Translations under genes and position numbers: made by a program
In this document: one piece after another, positions 34,250 to 45,680 of the stretch
Numbering within the stretch: the stretch's first letter is position 1
Layout of the letters: each line of letters opens with the position of its first letter
From: Thunnus maccoyii
Lineage: Eukaryota; Chordata; Actinopteri; Scombriformes; Scombridae
Direction: 5' to 3'
DNA length: 64,000 nt
Assembly: GCF_910596095.1 (NCBI RefSeq)
Contig: NC_056553.1
Coordinates: 3,127,791-3,191,790, forward strand
Notes under the pieces: generated by a model
The model's database searches: none
What the model was told of the DNA's origin: nothing
Seen by the model: the letters and a program-made list of their open reading frames with translations, nothing else

Positions 34250-35178
34250 GACACCTTGGATGAGGAAACATAAGAGTAATGTTTTCAATAGATCAATATG
34301 TAGCTATATAAATAAATACACTCACACACACACACACACACACACTACATATAGTAATGTTAGCTAGTTTAGTTAGCCAGCTAGTGTTAGCTAGTTATAA
34401 AGTAGGCTAATTTGTTGATGAATAATAATAACACTCTTTCACACAACAATCATGAATGACACGCACGCACGCACACACACACACACACACGCACACACAC
34501 AATACGTATAGTAATGTTAGCTATCTTAGTTAGCTAGCTAGTGTTAGCTAGTTATAAAGTAGGATAATTTGTTGATAAATAATAACAACAGTCATGAAAG
34601 ACACACACACAATATTATATGAAGATAATACTTACACGTATCAGCTCTTGCTGTGTAAAATAATCTTCCTGAGGGGTGACACTTCTGATATAGTCTGTCA
34701 GTTAATTTATTCCTGACAGCCACAGTTGATAAGAATCAAAGGTTCCCATTGGATTCCATAGAAAATGCATGCGGGTCATTTTTGACCCACTTATGGAAGC
34801 TTGGGGTAGTAATACAAAAACTACAATTTCTTAAAATGTATAAAAGGTAAGTTAAAAATGTAAATGGCATCATATCAAAAACATGTTTTTTGAGGAATAC
34901 CTGGAATATGAAATGATAACAATTTTTCATTACGAAGATATTTCAAGAAAACAACCTCACCGGGTCATTTTTTAACCAATTATGCATCTAAGGGTTAAAC
35001 TCCACTTGGCTTTCCCCTGGCTGAGAACGCCCTCCTGCAGGGTGGTGAGGCTGGGTATGACCATGGGGATGTTGAGGCCCGGAACCTTCCAATAACCATG
35101 CAGGCCGTATGTGAAGGCTGTGCCTGGGAAAACCATGCCAGCGATGCAAAACAACTCAGGAAGAGGCTGGGGGATGCA

Positions 35179-37555
35179 AAGTTCAAATAATTATCATGAT
35201 GAAAATACTTATTTTATCAATAAATTTGTGACACATTGATATACTAACATTACATTAAAACATACATATTTTGAGGCGTTCTATTATTTTCCAAGCCTCA
35301 AAGCCTGGACCAGCAGGCTCCGAGACAGGTTTTTCCACCAGACAACCAAGCTTATGAAAAATGAACACTAATTGCCTGTCTGCACAGTACACACACACAC
35401 ACACTTACACAGCACTTTACACACACCACACTCATTTAACTACCACACTGTAAATCTTACTGCATTGTGTTTCATTGTGTGTTCTTCACACCAACACTAA
35501 CTTAGTCGGTAGACAGCAGGTTACTGGTAACGTATTTACTAGCAGTAAATAGGAGCAGCTGGGCGGTCTGATGTTTCTTTAATAAATAATATTAGTAACT
35601 TATCAAGCTAACTGGCTAAATTTATTAACACTAGCATACTAGCTGTCACTTAAAGTCTTTCTCAGGTCACAACTTGTCACAGCCTTTTATTTAATGTTTG
35701 CAGGACAGAATAGGAGCTGAAACATGTAAATGGTCAACTGACAAATGTAATTTATTTAATGTTATTATGACTGCTATGAGATTCTGATTCAAGGCTAACG
35801 TTAATAGCTTCATTAGGACTGGCATAACGCTATGTCATCTGAAGCCACACAGACTTAATGTTACTTAATGCATACAAAAAGCAAATGCTAACGTTAGCAC
35901 TGCTGACTCCACATACATTTTAAAATTCTGGCACTTATGCAACATCAACGCTTTAGTTATGTCAAGTTGTAGCTAGCCTTGAATGCTACTATCTCACTTT
36001 CCCTCTCTGCTGCCCTTGGTGTTAGCTCAACTCATGACAAGTTCAGTTTATATCTCTCTTTATACGAAACTTCATGTTAAAGAGAAAAACAAAATGATTA
36101 CCTTACCTTTACTGAAAGCTGAATGTGAATCATCATCTTTAAATCAACAGTCTTTGGAAATGACTTGTGTTACTTTATCCAGAGAAATTTTCTCTCTGTA
36201 GTCTCTGCGCTTCAGGTAGATCAACAAAGTGCACGTATATGCAAACAATTGAATGTTGCGCAGTCATTGGATGAATCACGCCGGGAGGACCCGCCCCCTG
36301 AACTCAAACAATATCATTGGTCAAGAACATCTCCCCACAGCCTGATTCATCCTATGATTGTACGACATTCATTTGAATCTGCTCACATTTTCTTGACCTG
36401 TCTGAAGCACAGAGACTATAGAGACATTTTCTATGTTTACATTTATATGTTTTTTCAACTATTTTAAGGTCGTACATCCCTTCATCCATATTATCAAAGC
36501 TCAAGCCTTGCTTGAACTGTTGAGTCCTAACATCAAATCCCAGTCTTTCACACATCTCTCACATATTGCTAAAAAAAAAAAAATGTAAACCATTGTAAAG
36601 CTTTACTCATATTGAGGTCCCTCTTTATTCACCCATTTTATCTCTGCTTTTTGCTCTTTGTTCCCTTTGACCTGTAGAAATGTTGGAGTGACCTAATGAC
36701 TAGAGGGAGCAGTAGGACTGCAATGAGGGCCTTGAATTTTGTTGAACATAAACTGACTGTGACTCACTTTGGGTCTTAATGTTTAGAGAAGAAAAACTAG
36801 ATCTACAAATGACACCTTCACAAGGAAAAAACGCATGGATGCTACATATACAGTTTCAAGTTGTGGTCTAAGAAAAATGTATTAGGAGACAGCTTCCGAT
36901 ATTTTTAAGGTGGATTTACAGCCTTTATTATAGCTACCTTCAGAATTTGAAATGAAATTACTAATCTTTTTTAAAATAAGCATGTGTTGCACATGTCAAT
37001 ATGAATGATGCTTTCCAGATTAAAATGATTACAGAATAAAAAATCAGAAACCCATGTAAGCATCCTGCTGTGTGACAGAAAAGAAACAGAAACATTAGAG
37101 CACATACAGTATATCAAGTAGCACTGAGCCCAAATATAAAACACGTGAAAGTGCAAATTAAAAGAAATAAATTCATAAATATTTGTAACCATTTAGTAAA
37201 ATCTTCTGAGCTCCAATCACACAAGGAACATAATAAAGAACATAAACTGTATTTCCCACTTCTTCATTGGGCCTCATGCAAGAACCACGCGTACCAACAG
37301 ATTTGTTCCTTAGAGACACATGATTTATGAAAATTTGTTAAAAGTATAATTTGTTTCATTTTATTTCATTTAAGAGCTCAGACCTGTTGTATGAGTCTTG
37401 AACAGATAATATCTGACTTTCTTCACAAGAAACAAACATTTGTTTCACTTTGATGATTGATAGGAGAAAATAAAACAATGTACAAAAAGTTCAAAAGTTC
37501 ACTAACGTGTGTGAGGAATTCTTTACTGCTGTGACAGGATGTACTAATGGTTGTA
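35179..37555. other. gene-free stretch, nothing recognised
   Basis: AT-rich sequence with a short CA repeat at about 35392-35403. Short frames at 35983-36467 (+) and 36352-36555 (-) show no signature. Confidence 0.45.
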
Positions 37556-37899
37556 CCAGTATATAGTTCAAGCATTTGGGAAACACTGAACCTCATAGTC
37601 ATGGTATCATAAAGTCAGGTTAATTATTAGTTGGATCTAAAATACAACAATAGCTTGTTCAGTTTTGAAGGTGATAACACTTGATTGAAGTCCAGTTAGA
37701 TTTTCCAGTTCAGCTTCACAGACTGATATAAAAGCAGTCACATGTGAAACAATGCAGTATATAATATTGATAAGAAGAAAATATACATTTGCTGGTGAAC
37801 ATGTACAGAAAAAAAGCATATTTACTTGCTTGATCCTGAAAAAGTAATAAGGATTGTTGTTTTTTGTGTTGTAATGCTGTAAACAAAGTAAGGTCCCTT

Positions 37900-38240
37900 T
37901 AAAATAGTCTCCTGGATGTCTGAGGGACATCCTCAGTAGATCCTGTTAGTTGATACCGTCATGACAACCAGTTCTTGTTGACTTCTTCAACATCCAGCAG
38001 ACTGAGAGCAACATTATAATCACTGAGTTGGAGTCATGTTTGTGTTCACTTGATGAATGAAAGTCCAAAATTTATTCTCCGTTTAGCTCTGGTTTGGTCT
38101 CCGCCAACTCCTGAGAAAAATATCTAGAACTGCTACATGTTCTTCACCAGCTAGTCTCTAACTGTGTCTGTTTGCTGATGGGTGCCGGGCAGGTAGTGTA
38201 CAGTCAGTTTATTGGAGCTTGTTTTTGTTCCCTCAACATG
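37900..38240. repeat. dispersed repeat related to 46840-47060
   Basis: The 'agactgagagcaacattata' core, 'ggagtcatgtttgtgttcac', 'gatgaatgaaagtcc' and 'ttctcaccagctagtc'-like words recur in diverged form at 46850-47060. It also resembles a repeat common near fish immune genes. No coding sequence. Confidence 0.5.
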
Positions 38241-38280
38241 CTTATAGAGACAGTTGAGTTGTGGTGGTTTTATTTTTCTG

Positions 38281-38720
38281 ATATACAGTACTGTGCAAAA
38301 GTTTTATGCTCTTAAACTAAAGTGAGGATGCTTTTGTAAACAATGCAGTGAACAGTTTTGATCAATTAACTTACAAACTTGAGTAACCTATCAACAGAAA
38401 CTTAAAGTGAATCAGTTGTCAGTTGTTCCTGCATCTTGGAGAAGTTGCCACAGTTCTTCTTCTGTGGATTTCGGCGTCTCAGCTGCTTCTGTCTCTTCAT
38501 GTTAATCCCAGACTGACTCCATGATGTTGAGATCAGAGACCATCTGTTGCAGGACTCCTTGTTCTTCTTGTTGATGAAGATAGTTCTTTATGACTCTGGC
38601 TGGATGTTTGGGCTTGTTGTCCTGCTGCAGATGATCAGACGCCTCCATGATGCTGCTGCATTACGGAGAAGAATCTAAACATCTAAAGAGCCTAAAACTT
38701 TTACCCAGTACTCTATGTTA
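38281..38720. mobile_element. Tc1-like element, internally deleted
   Basis: Left end 'tacagtactgtgcaaaagtt', right end (complement) 'agagtactgggtaaaagttt': imperfect terminal inverted repeats of the 'CAGTACTGTGCAAAAG' type found on fish Tc1-like elements. Internal sequence is only about 440 bp, so there is no full transposase. Confidence 0.65.
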
Positions 38721-41539
38721 AAGACTTAGAAGTTTTTATTTAATTTATTTGTGTAAGGTCACTCATTCTTGGGAAATACGTCTGAATATATCTATAACTT
38801 TGTCACAGGCCTGTATTTCTTTAAACTTTTCATTTTCAATTTTTTTAAATTTCCATTCAAGTTATTGTCATTATACAGTGCAGAGAGCACACAACAAAAA
38901 GTGTCTCCTACAAGTCTAGAAGTGGGACTATATATGCATCACTCACAATTTTTGGTATTTCAGATACTTCAATTCAGAGAAATACATGCAGGTCTTTAGT
39001 GTTGCCCTGAACTGATTGAGTAATCTTTTTTCATGACACCGCATGCATGAGTCAGATGCGTGGGCATAGATTTGGGTTTGTCCCTACCAATGTCAAGCAA
39101 AGCTATATTATATTACCAACCAGGGAAAGCAGGTAACTGCAAATGTTTACTCCACATCATTTGAGTTTAAATAATTTTATTAATTCTCTGTGACATCCTC
39201 CATGTTATGGTCCTGGTCTTGAAGAAGGACTCAAGACTTTGAAGACTTTACTAGTTTTACTTTATATTGTGTTCATTTGTTGTAAAGTTGTGTTTTATCA
39301 AACTGCACACAGAAAACTGGGGGACAGGTAGTATTATCCCATCATAGGAGTACTGTTATTTTCTTTCATAATCTTGATTGTTCAGTGTAAAAAATGTCAG
39401 AAAATAATGAAAAATGACAATTACTTTTCCCTGAAGCCCAAGTGAACATATTCAGATGACTTGTTTTGTCTGACCAACAGTTAGTCAGAAAACTGGGAAA
39501 ACTAGCAAATATTCACATTTGAGAAGCAGCTAATGGAGAATTTTTGACATTTTTTGCTTGAAATTTAATTGAATGTTTAATCACTTATCAAAATGTTTAC
39601 CTATTCATTTTCTATCAATCGATTCATCAATTATTTCAGCTCTGGAGTCCTACCAGGTACAGGGGGGTCAGTAGGGGCCCAACAACATTGTTTTTCCTGG
39701 GGTCCCATAGCAGGTTTGTTCAGCCATGATTTTGCTGAACTGTCTCTGACAATTTTCTTCAAAATCTCAAACGATCTTGCCATTAATTCCACATTTTACA
39801 CATAAATCTATGCAGAGCTGCCGGATATGTTTGTTTAGGATGAAAAGTGATCTGACAGCTCTCAACTTCAAACTGCATTACAGAGTACAGTACATGTCGA
39901 TTAGCTGCAGCCTGGCGGTAGTAGTTGGTGATGAATGAAAGATGGTAAATCTGAAATAAGTATTTAACCGCAGAATTGGAAACGTCTTCACTGGGCAAAC
40001 TTAACAGTCAAAATTATATTTAAATTTCAGGTGTAAGCTGTTGTTGACTAATTTGTGGTCATAACTCAGACATGTCATTTTATTAAACAACTTTATTACT
40101 GTAGACAAAACTGCTTCCCAAAAATAATTTCCTTTTTAAGCGTAAATAACATCCAAGCTTTTTCTTTTTGAAATTAGTGGGAGAAATATTTACCATTTAA
40201 TGTCACTGTTTCCCTTTTCCATGAGTGGCCCAGGAGTGGGTTATTACTGCATATCATTTATGACATGAACATTATTTATTAACATTATTAACTTTATCTA
40301 TAACATTATCAGTAGTTCTGTGCACAGATAAGATGTGTTATATTACTAAGATTGAAACTTAAAGATACAGCGGTGTGGTTGAACATGAAAGAATCTGTGA
40401 ACATTGTGAATGTTATTTCATTCTCTACTGTCCTTTATATCATGATTTATGACAAATATTATTTCAAAAAGTTCATGTTCCAGATTTAGGTGTAGGTTAA
40501 CGATATTTTTGCATTTTCTGAATATATTTTAAAGCATGGACTAGGAGGAGAAAAATGACTTATGATAGATTCAAGTTCTTTTCTCTATATTGATTACAGG
40601 CTATGAGCTGGATCATATTAATAGTGTTTGATATTAATGGATGCATATGTGGACTGTTTTGTTTTGTTTAATCTCCAGTGCTGGATATCTCCTGGGATAT
40701 TTGTATGCAGGCTGTTCATATCTGGATGATGTTAATGTGTTGTGCTGTTCGATGCTGGTGGGTTTACATGCTGGAATGTTTGTTTTTTTGTTGATTAATG
40801 TGTCTGAATGATTTCATGAGGGATGGGACGTAAGACACAGACACGAAAATAAATATTCATTCATTCATTAATAGGTGAATTGAAGTGAATTGAAAATACC
40901 TTTTACAATGTCTTTTTTGTGAATAACAGGAATTATTTTATGATGTTATTATGAAAATCCCGTCAGCAGCAGGTGAACTCTGATGTCACAGTGAAATATC
41001 TAACCATGAATTCAGGTGTCAAATGAAAAAAATGAAAAAAACATGATTTAAAGATAGTGTTGTGTCAGCCATATCAAAAAACAGAAAGACAGAATCTCAG
41101 GTGAGGTTTGAAAATGGCTTATAGGAGATAGTTGGTTTAAAGTGAGGAGCACATTACCTGCAGGTTATTAACCATTTATTTTTATTTGCTTGTAACAGAT
41201 TTATATTAATTAAAAAAGGAAAATATTTGTTTGCAATTACAGAAAAAAATCATGGTTTAAAGTAAATTATATCAGAAAATACATATTCAATAAAATAAAC
41301 TACATACATATACAGAAGGGAGAGACTTAATGTGTATATATGTGTGCATATGAATAAGGAAAGAGAGACAGAGAACTTATACAACGGTTTATTTTGGCCG
41401 TCCAATAAAAGATTTCCTGATCAAAGATTAACTCAAATCTACGCCTTTCATCAGATGAGTCATTTACAGAAAAACCTGGAATGGGGGAGGAGATACAGTT
41501 AATGAGAAAGCGGATGACACACCGTGTGTGAAAGAGCTT
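38721..41539. other. gene-free stretch with a relic shared with the FIIND-CARD 1 intron
   Basis: About 39205-39350 resembles 41740-41880 (the 5' intron of FIIND-CARD 1): both contain 'catttgttgtaaagttgtgt' and 'gacaggtag'/'caaggtag' words. Otherwise nothing recognised. Confidence 0.45.
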
Positions 41540-41590
41540 CACATTCATTCATTTGTGAAGAAAGAAGACTCGTCCTGTGCAGTTCGTCGG
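41540..41590 (+). other. putative 5' non-coding exon of FIIND-CARD 1
   Basis: Ends 'cgtcctgtgcagttcgtcgg|gtgagt', a strong donor. The same element ('catcctgtgcagctcgcag|gtaagt', ending 62045) lies at a similar distance before FIIND-CARD 4. The acceptor before the coding exon is at 42191 (tttcag|GTTATG). Conservation between the two loci supports a real leader exon. The transcription start is not determined, so the left border is approximate. Confidence 0.55.
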
Positions 41591-42285
41591 GTGAGTCCAA
41601 AATTAAATTGATGGTAGGAATATATCTAATAATTGTTACCACTTTATAGTAAGGGTATAGGAATTATCATGAATTTACACACAAATTAATTCATGTAATA
41701 CCTCATGAGCTATCAGGAATTAAAAGTATCGTGTGGTCCTGGTCTTAAAGAGGAACTCTGTGTCAAAATCTAGTTTTCAGACTTTAATAGTTTTAGTTTA
41801 TATTGAGCTCATTTGTTGTAAAGTTGTGTTGTATTAAACTGCAAAGAGAAGACTGAGGGCAAGGTAGAATTATTGCATCATAGCACTGTAAGGCTACAAA
41901 CAACTATTATTTTCATTATCAATAAGTCTGACAATTATTTTCTTAATTATTTTAAGGAAAAGTACACGCTTGAGAAGTTGAAACCAGCAAATTACTGGCA
42001 TTTTTAAGTTAGAAAGTGACAAAAATAATTATTCAATTATCAAAATAGCTGCTGATTAATATTTGCAGGCTCTAATTGTTGCAGCTCCACCAAGTTGTAA
42101 AGTGACACTATAAATGCAGTCCATTTACCATTTAAATAAACTGGAAATACTTATGGTAGATTTTAATTTTATATGCTCTACTTTGTTTCAGGTTATGTGG
42201 GAGCAAATAAAAACACTAAAGCACAAAGAAGATGAGAGTTGATGAACAGTTTTTAAAAATCTTGTAGTATTCTAAGGGAAACAGG

Positions 42286-44127
42286 ATGGGACGTCAAAAA
42301 AGGAGAATTAAGTGTTTGTTCTGTTCAGCTGGGGATGAAGAAGGAGCATCAGAAAAAGAAGAAGAAAACACTTCAGAGGAGAAGGAGAATGAGTCAGATG
42401 AACGCAGTGAAGAACTACAGTGGATGAATGACACTTCACACACAGAAGACACAGAAGTCGTAGTGATTAGTGCTCATGGTGACATACGGGTAGGGTCTAG
42501 CCTTAAAACTAGATCATATATAAGAACAAAAAGAAAAACATCTTGTTTCAGCGGGGCGGCCAGAGTGATCAGGAATGCTCTGTCCTCTGCTTTAAATTAC
42601 AAATCTTCCCCCAGAAGAGTCAGTCAGTCAAGCACACTATCGCGCCCCCCTGTGGCTACTGCAGCATGTGCATCTTCTTTTCTCCCCCATCCGCCTCCTC
42701 AAATTGCTCATCTTCAACATGACAAATCTTTCAGGCAGTCTCTCCCAGGAGACCCTAATCTGTCCCAGGAGACTTCTTTTATACATGAAGCCCTGGTGGA
42801 AATGACAGCACCTGTTATAGCTGAGTCTGTCCCTGAGACCCTGCCAACCCATTCTCACCTCAGTCCTGATTGGAGTAGACGAGACTTCAGCTGCTTGCCT
42901 TGTTCTCACAGCGTGCCCTCACTCAGTCAAATAACCTCTACAAAGAACAAGAACTTAACTCGAGCAAAGAGCTTACCTGACATGTTGTTAAAAGACAGCT
43001 TTGAGGAGTTTACACCTGATGTTACTGTTGATGAAAATGAGGAAACCTACAGGTTCCACTGCTCCCGTCCAGGCCTGTACCAGTGCAGTGTGACAAGTCT
43101 GGTGTTTCACATGGAGGGAGAAGGGGACGTGGTTTACAGGATTGTCTCTTGGAACTGCAGACTACTGGCCCAACATCACAAGAAGCCTGCAGGACCCCTG
43201 TTTGACATCAAATGTCTGCAGCAGTCTGTGTGTCAGCTTCATCTCCCACACTGTGAGATCCGCTCCACAGGTGGATGTGAATTCTTGTCAGTTGCTCATG
43301 TGGATGATGAGGGCATCGAGTTTATTACTCCTCATAAGATAACAGAAACTCATGTCATTATAAACATCACAGGGTTTTCTGGTTTCGGTAATGTCAAGGA
43401 TGAAGACTCTCCTCCTAAACCGGTCCGAGCACTGGTGCTGCTGTTCTACAGACCCCCGACTGATCCTGATCCAGAATCTCTCCTCAATGTGTTGTTGCTA
43501 CCAAGGAACGTCGTGCTGCGTGATGTGAAGCGCATGAGGAACGAATCAGCTGATGGGAGGTTCATCGAGTGGTACATCGACATATGTCCCAACTGTACAC
43601 TGTTCCCAAAGCATAAGTACAGACTGTCCACTAGTCCTGAAGACGACTCAGTTCTAGTTCAACCAACAGTAGCAGAATTTGATGAGGAGTACTACATCGA
43701 CTACTTCCCATCATTCCAGGTGAAATTAAAAACAATCATGAAAAATATTCAACTTTTTTTAAAAGATAAGAACAGCTCCTGCTGTGTCTGGGAAAGCCAG
43801 GTTTCTCTTCAGTCCACTGGAGTAACAAAGCCCCAAGGACAGTGTGCTCGGAGTCTCCTTTCAAACGAGAGGCTGAAGAACATATGGACCAGCTTCATTG
43901 ATGGGATATCAGGACCTGTTCTCAAAAGTCTGCTGGACAAGATGTTTGAGAAAAAGGTGATAACTGACTCTGAGAGAGAGTTAGCGGATGAGATGCAAAA
44001 CAAAAGAGACAAGGCTCGTTTTGTCATCGACACGGTGACGAAGAAAGGTGAAGCTGCGAGTTCAGAGATGATTGAGTTTCTCTGTGAGGAAGACCCCTTC
44101 CTCTGTAAACATCTTGGGTTGATGTGA
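42286..44127 (+). CDS. FIIND-CARD 1 (NLRP1/CARD8-like, no NACHT or LRR)
   Basis: A 613-residue protein in one coding exon, with an in-frame TAG just upstream of the ATG. Residues 1-240 are low-complexity: a basic start 'MGRQKRR', a Glu-rich stretch at 19-45, 'SCFSGAARVIRNALS' at 86-100, then Ser/Pro-rich sequence. Residues about 240-505 form a FIIND (ZU5+UPA). His338 in 'VAHVDDEG' lies exactly 27 residues before Ser365 in 'TGFSGFG', matching the His and Phe-Ser cleavage pair of human NLRP1, so self-cleavage between Phe364 and Ser365 is expected. Residues about 524-612 form a CARD ('NERLKNIW', 'DKARFVIDTV', 'EMIEFL'). In mammals the released UPA-CARD fragment activates caspase-1 once the N-terminal part is degraded; that role here is inference. 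The architecture resembles CARD8 rather than full NLRP1. Leader exon and intron lie upstream. Confidence 0.9.
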   Translation: MGRQKRRIKCLFCSAGDEEGASEKEEENTSEEKENESDERSEELQWMNDTSHTEDTEVVVISAHGDIRVGSSLKTRSYIRTKRKTSCFSGAARVIRNALSSALNYKSSPRRVSQSSTLSRPPVATAACASSFLPHPPPQIAHLQHDKSFRQSLPGDPNLSQETSFIHEALVEMTAPVIAESVPETLPTHSHLSPDWSRRDFSCLPCSHSVPSLSQITSTKNKNLTRAKSLPDMLLKDSFEEFTPDVTVDENEETYRFHCSRPGLYQCSVTSLVFHMEGEGDVVYRIVSWNCRLLAQHHKKPAGPLFDIKCLQQSVCQLHLPHCEIRSTGGCEFLSVAHVDDEGIEFITPHKITETHVIINITGFSGFGNVKDEDSPPKPVRALVLLFYRPPTDPDPESLLNVLLLPRNVVLRDVKRMRNESADGRFIEWYIDICPNCTLFPKHKYRLSTSPEDDSVLVQPTVAEFDEEYYIDYFPSFQVKLKTIMKNIQLFLKDKNSSCCVWESQVSLQSTGVTKPQGQCARSLLSNERLKNIWTSFIDGISGPVLKSLLDKMFEKKVITDSERELADEMQNKRDKARFVIDTVTKKGEAASSEMIEFLCEEDPFLCKHLGLM

Positions 44128-44334
44128 AGCACAATGAAGAGGCGGGAAATACACTTTATGTTGACCTGGTGGTTAGAAACTGATCGTCCTGTAACTGATG
44201 TGGAAGCAAATAACTGTATTACGTTTCCTTGTGTGCATTAAGCTCAGAGGATTTATTATAATGTTCTGTATACTGTAAGTAATGTATGATTTTTTAGAAG
44301 ATCCTGGTTATTTATTTTCAGTAGTTGTCTCACC
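44128..44334. other. FIIND-CARD 3' flank shared with 55395-55464
   Basis: The first 75 bp after the stop ('agcacaatgaagaggcggga' and on to 'ggtggttagaaactgatc') match the complement of 55395-55464 behind FIIND-CARD 3. Gene duplication therefore included the 3' flank. Confidence 0.7.
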
Positions 44335-44680
44335 CTGATGAGGGAAAAGAAAAAGAACCTGCCAAACCCTTTATTTAAGCCTGTAACAGTCAACAGCCAG
44401 GAGGTGGAGCAATTGAGCTCCTTCAAATATTTTGGGACTGTTTTGGATCAAACCTTCACCTTTTCTGAGCATGTGGGATCATATTTACTAAAAATCACAA
44501 GAAATACTCTTTCTTTAGTGCAAACTGAGGAGTTTTGAAGTTAGTCAGCACATCTTAAACAGAGTGTATCAATCCCTAATAGAGAGTGTTCTTACATTCA
44601 ACATTGTGTCCTGGTTTGAATACCCGACTGTCAAAAACAAGGCCAAACTTTTCAGAATAGTCAAACTTGGCAGTGTAATA
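44335..44680 (+). repeat. LINE reverse-transcriptase C-terminal relic
   Basis: 'PVTVNSQEVEQLSSFKYFGT' and 'TFTFSEHVG', then in shifted frames 'YQSLIESVLTFNIVSWFEY' and 'TVKNKAKLFRIVKLGS'. This is the end of a non-LTR reverse transcriptase that is common in fish and distinct from the L2-like copies. Frame breaks show it is dead. Confidence 0.72.
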
Positions 44681-44814
44681 GTATAAAAATAATATAATAA
44701 TAACTATAATTAGTCGTTAGTTTATCACCATGACAAAGCAGATGAACAAATGACAGACAAAATCTTGGAGGATTCATACCATTGCTTGAATCATCACTTT
44801 CAGCTCCTATGGCA

Positions 44815-45670
44815 AGCTGTTTTAACATTTAATAGCTAGACTGGATATATGTTGCAAATATCCGTAATTCAATTCTTTCCAGTCAAAACGAACATTTTAT
44901 ATATCCACAATGACATTCTTCCTAAGACAAATGATGTCACTTTTGCCATTAATGTGTATTGGGCTTTTAATTTCACATATTCACAATTGCAGTTTTGATA
45001 CCTAGAATGAACATTCTGGATATCTGCAATAGAATTATTACTGGGAAAAACTCCCATTTCTACAGTCCAGTTGTTAATAGCCATAACTTTAATTTCATGT
45101 ATCCAAGTGAAAAACCATTCCAGATATCCATAATGTAATTTAGGATATTCAAAAATACATTAAGACTAGTAAAAATGTCCTTATGGATATCCACAATTTG
45201 TATTATGACTAGTAATAATGCAATTTCAGATATCTACAATTAGAATTGTGACTAGAAATAATGCAATTGCAGATATCCACAAATGCATTGTGGATATCTG
45301 TTGACAGGTAGATATGATGCCATTTCAACATAACAGGGGTTAATTAACTATCCACAGTTATATTTAAGATCTCTATAACAGCGTTTCTCTTAGTCAAAAT
45401 TACATTCTTATTAGCCAGACTGGCAATAACAGACATCCACACTAACATTGTTACGAGTAAAATTGTATTTCAAGATATCTAAAACTTTATTTCTCCTTGT
45501 CAAAATTCAGCTAAAGATATGTTTAAATCCTTAAAAAGTATAAGTGGCCGTTTTAACATTTAATAGCTAGACTGGATATATTTTGCAGATATCTGTAATT
45601 AAATTCTTCTCAGTCAAAATGAACATTTCAGATAACTACAACGACATTCTTCCAAAGACAAATGATGTCA
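44815..45670. repeat. GATATC-palindrome repeat array
   Basis: Variants of 'gatatccacaat' and 'cagatatctacaatt' recur every roughly 45-60 bp on both strands. A near-perfect palindrome lies at 45270-45300. The first 130 bp (44818-44950) recur as 45549-45680, so a larger direct duplication is superimposed. No coding sequence. Confidence 0.7.
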
Positions 45671-45680
45671 CTTTTGCCAT

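Larger units (their letters stand above)
32241..34994 (-). mobile_element. piggyBac transposon, decayed, with terminal repeats
   Basis: Outer ends are inverted: 'CCCTTAGATGCA' at 32241 and its complement ending 34994. They are flanked by tcaa (32237-32240, a mutated TTAA) and ttaa (34995-34998). An internal pair of perfect 27-bp inverted repeats lies at 32274-32300 and 34773-34799 and is itself palindromic around 'gggtca-aaaa-tgaccc'. TTAA target sites and CCC-starting ends are diagnostic of piggyBac. Length is 2754 bp, near full size, and the transposase is on the minus strand. Confidence 0.88.
32188..35178 (-). pseudogene. unidentified ORF/exon split by the piggyBac element
   Basis: On the minus strand, 34995-35178 is open after a possible acceptor (catcccccag), reading 'PLPELFCIAGMVFPGTAFTY' and on to 'GKAKWSL'. 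The frame enters the element at its TTAA. Beyond the other end, 32188-32240 continues 'RNCFWVLHC', 'MTQAYYLFTR', then a possible donor (gtgtgtg). Taking out the element and one target-site copy gives one frame of about 80 codons with splice-like borders. I do not recognise the protein. It could be a real exon, an older repeat, or chance. Confidence 0.4.

Noticed and set aside
34972-35186. Treating the two short minus-strand frames as separate small proteins
   Set aside because: They are overlapping frames of one stretch. Only the frame continuing beyond the piggyBac element is noteworthy.
45270-45300. Possible hairpin RNA gene at the GATATC palindrome
   Set aside because: Part of a repeat array with many similar units. 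No sign of a dedicated RNA gene.
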